DNA of 46,248 bases from a virus: IMG/VR virus record IMGVR_UViG_3300004807_000040, positions 1 through 46,248 of that record; one strand, given 5' to 3'. The translations under genes and the position numbers were made by a program. The notes below the pieces were generated by a model. The model had not been told where the DNA came from and made no database searches. It saw only the letters and a list, made by a program, of their open reading frames with translations. Of this stretch, positions 45,628 to 46,248 are shown in pieces. The first letter of the stretch is position 1. The number at the start of each line of letters is the position of its first letter.

Positions 45628-46248
45628 ATGAATGAGTTGCAAAAAAATTCTACAGAACATGTGTGCAAATATTGTGGCGTAAGGTTCAGCCGTGAAAGCA
45701 CATTAAATGTTCATCAGTGTCAGCCAAAACGCCGCCATTTACAAAAAAATGATAAAGGCGTAGTAATTGGTTTTAATGCTTGGCTAAGATTTTATGAACT
45801 TACACAAGGCAGTGCAAAGTTAAAAACATATGAAAATTTTTGTGAAAGCACACTATATGGTGCATTTGTTAAATTTGGAAAACACTGTGTTAATATAAGT
45901 GCAATTAATGTTGATCAATTTATAGATTGGGTTTTGAAAAAGAATTACAAGATTGATAATTGGTGCCGTGATACAATATATGCTGAGTATTTGTTTCATA
46001 TTTTGCGACAAGAAAGTGCTACCGATGCGCTTGAGCGTAGTATATTAACTATGCAATCATGGAGTGAAGAGTTTCCACAATATCAGTTGCATGAATATTT
46101 TACGCAAGTAAGTGCAAATAGACTTATACAACATATTCAAAATGGTCGCATTAGTGCTTGGGCAATTTATTGCTGTGAAAGCGGAAATGAAAAACTATCC
46201 ACCATGACTGAAACTCAACTAGGTCTTATAATGGGATTTATTGATCCA
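45628..46248 (+). CDS. Zinc-finger protein, C-terminus cut by window edge (207+ aa)
   Basis: The frame is open to the last base. The N-terminus HVCKYCGVRFSRESTLNVHQC is a C2HC zinc finger, followed by a basic region (PKRRHLQKN) and an aromatic helical domain with FNAWLRFYELTQGS, KTYENFCESTLYGAFVKFGKH and DQFIDWVLKKN. A protein with this start is remembered from marine T4-like phages, function unknown; DNA binding is likely from the finger. Confidence 0.75.
   Translation, partial: MNELQKNSTEHVCKYCGVRFSRESTLNVHQCQPKRRHLQKNDKGVVIGFNAWLRFYELTQGSAKLKTYENFCESTLYGAFVKFGKHCVNISAINVDQFIDWVLKKNYKIDNWCRDTIYAEYLFHILRQESATDALERSILTMQSWSEEFPQYQLHEYFTQVSANRLIQHIQNGRISAWAIYCCESGNEKLSTMTETQLGLIMGFIDP

Noticed and set aside
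1-46248. CRISPR array, insertion sequence, integrase or attachment site
   Set aside because: No regularly spaced repeats, transposase signatures, integrase motifs or tRNA-flanking direct repeats were seen.

Overview
The window is a piece of a large, strictly lytic-looking T4-type myovirus genome. The T4 core genes that can be recognised are dNMP kinase (gene 1), tail sheath (18), tail tube (19), head-completion nuclease (4), small and large terminase (16, 17), ssDNA-binding protein (32), uvsX, uvsY, uvsW and probably the small clamp-loader subunit (62). No integrase, repressor or host housekeeping operon is visible. Low GC, tightly packed genes with 1-26 nt overlaps, T4-like late promoter boxes (TATAAATA variants), many auxiliary metabolic genes and one tRNA fit a marine or freshwater tevenvirus-like phage. 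The host cannot be named from the sequence alone.

Layout. 1-198 is the tail end of a rightward gene closed by a hairpin terminator. 273-1766 is a leftward cluster of five small genes; four have their own TTGACA-N16-TATWWT promoter (the 273-551 gene appears to share that of the gene before it). 1930-5720 is a rightward run from a gamma-glutamylcyclotransferase-like protein through hypotheticals to a putative neck protein. 5758-21838 is the virion assembly block: dNMP kinase, a very long sheath, tube, a second tube-like protein, gp4, gp16, a set of small proteins that look like capsid internal proteins, an HNH nuclease on the opposite strand, terminase, and a 992-aa composite protein. 22045-23818 is a leftward AT-rich pair (beta-rich protein and radical SAM enzyme). 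23954-27553 is the recombination and replication block (gp32, UvsX, UvsY). 27605-35193 is a sugar and methyl-transfer cassette (Gmd, DUF6165-like, methyltransferases, glycosyltransferases, an epimerase) that contains a tRNA-Ala(UGC). 35183-36597 is a leftward block of four related small genes made of a duplicated two-gene unit. 36665-46248 carries an AAA ATPase, two sulfotransferase-like paralogs, a 2OG-dioxygenase-like protein, UvsW, an SGNH-like protein, gp62-like protein, a glycosyltransferase, a PIG-L deacetylase and a zinc-finger protein cut by the window edge.

How it fits together. Two promoter classes are visible. One resembles sigma70 with an extended -10 (TGN) and a nearly fixed 16-bp spacer; it serves small accessory genes and the AAA ATPase. 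The other is a T4-late-like box, NNTAAATA, in front of virion genes. The most notable signal is that in seven genes this late box ends exactly 5 nt before the ATG, which would put the transcription start on the start codon (leaderless late mRNAs), while the highly expressed sheath and tube genes keep a leader with a Shine-Dalgarno sequence. The second notable signal is a tandem family of small basic-tailed proteins starting MRAxEF(V/I)xE, which resembles the capsid-targeting peptide of T4 internal proteins.

All homology statements are from reading the translations and remembered family features; no database search was run.
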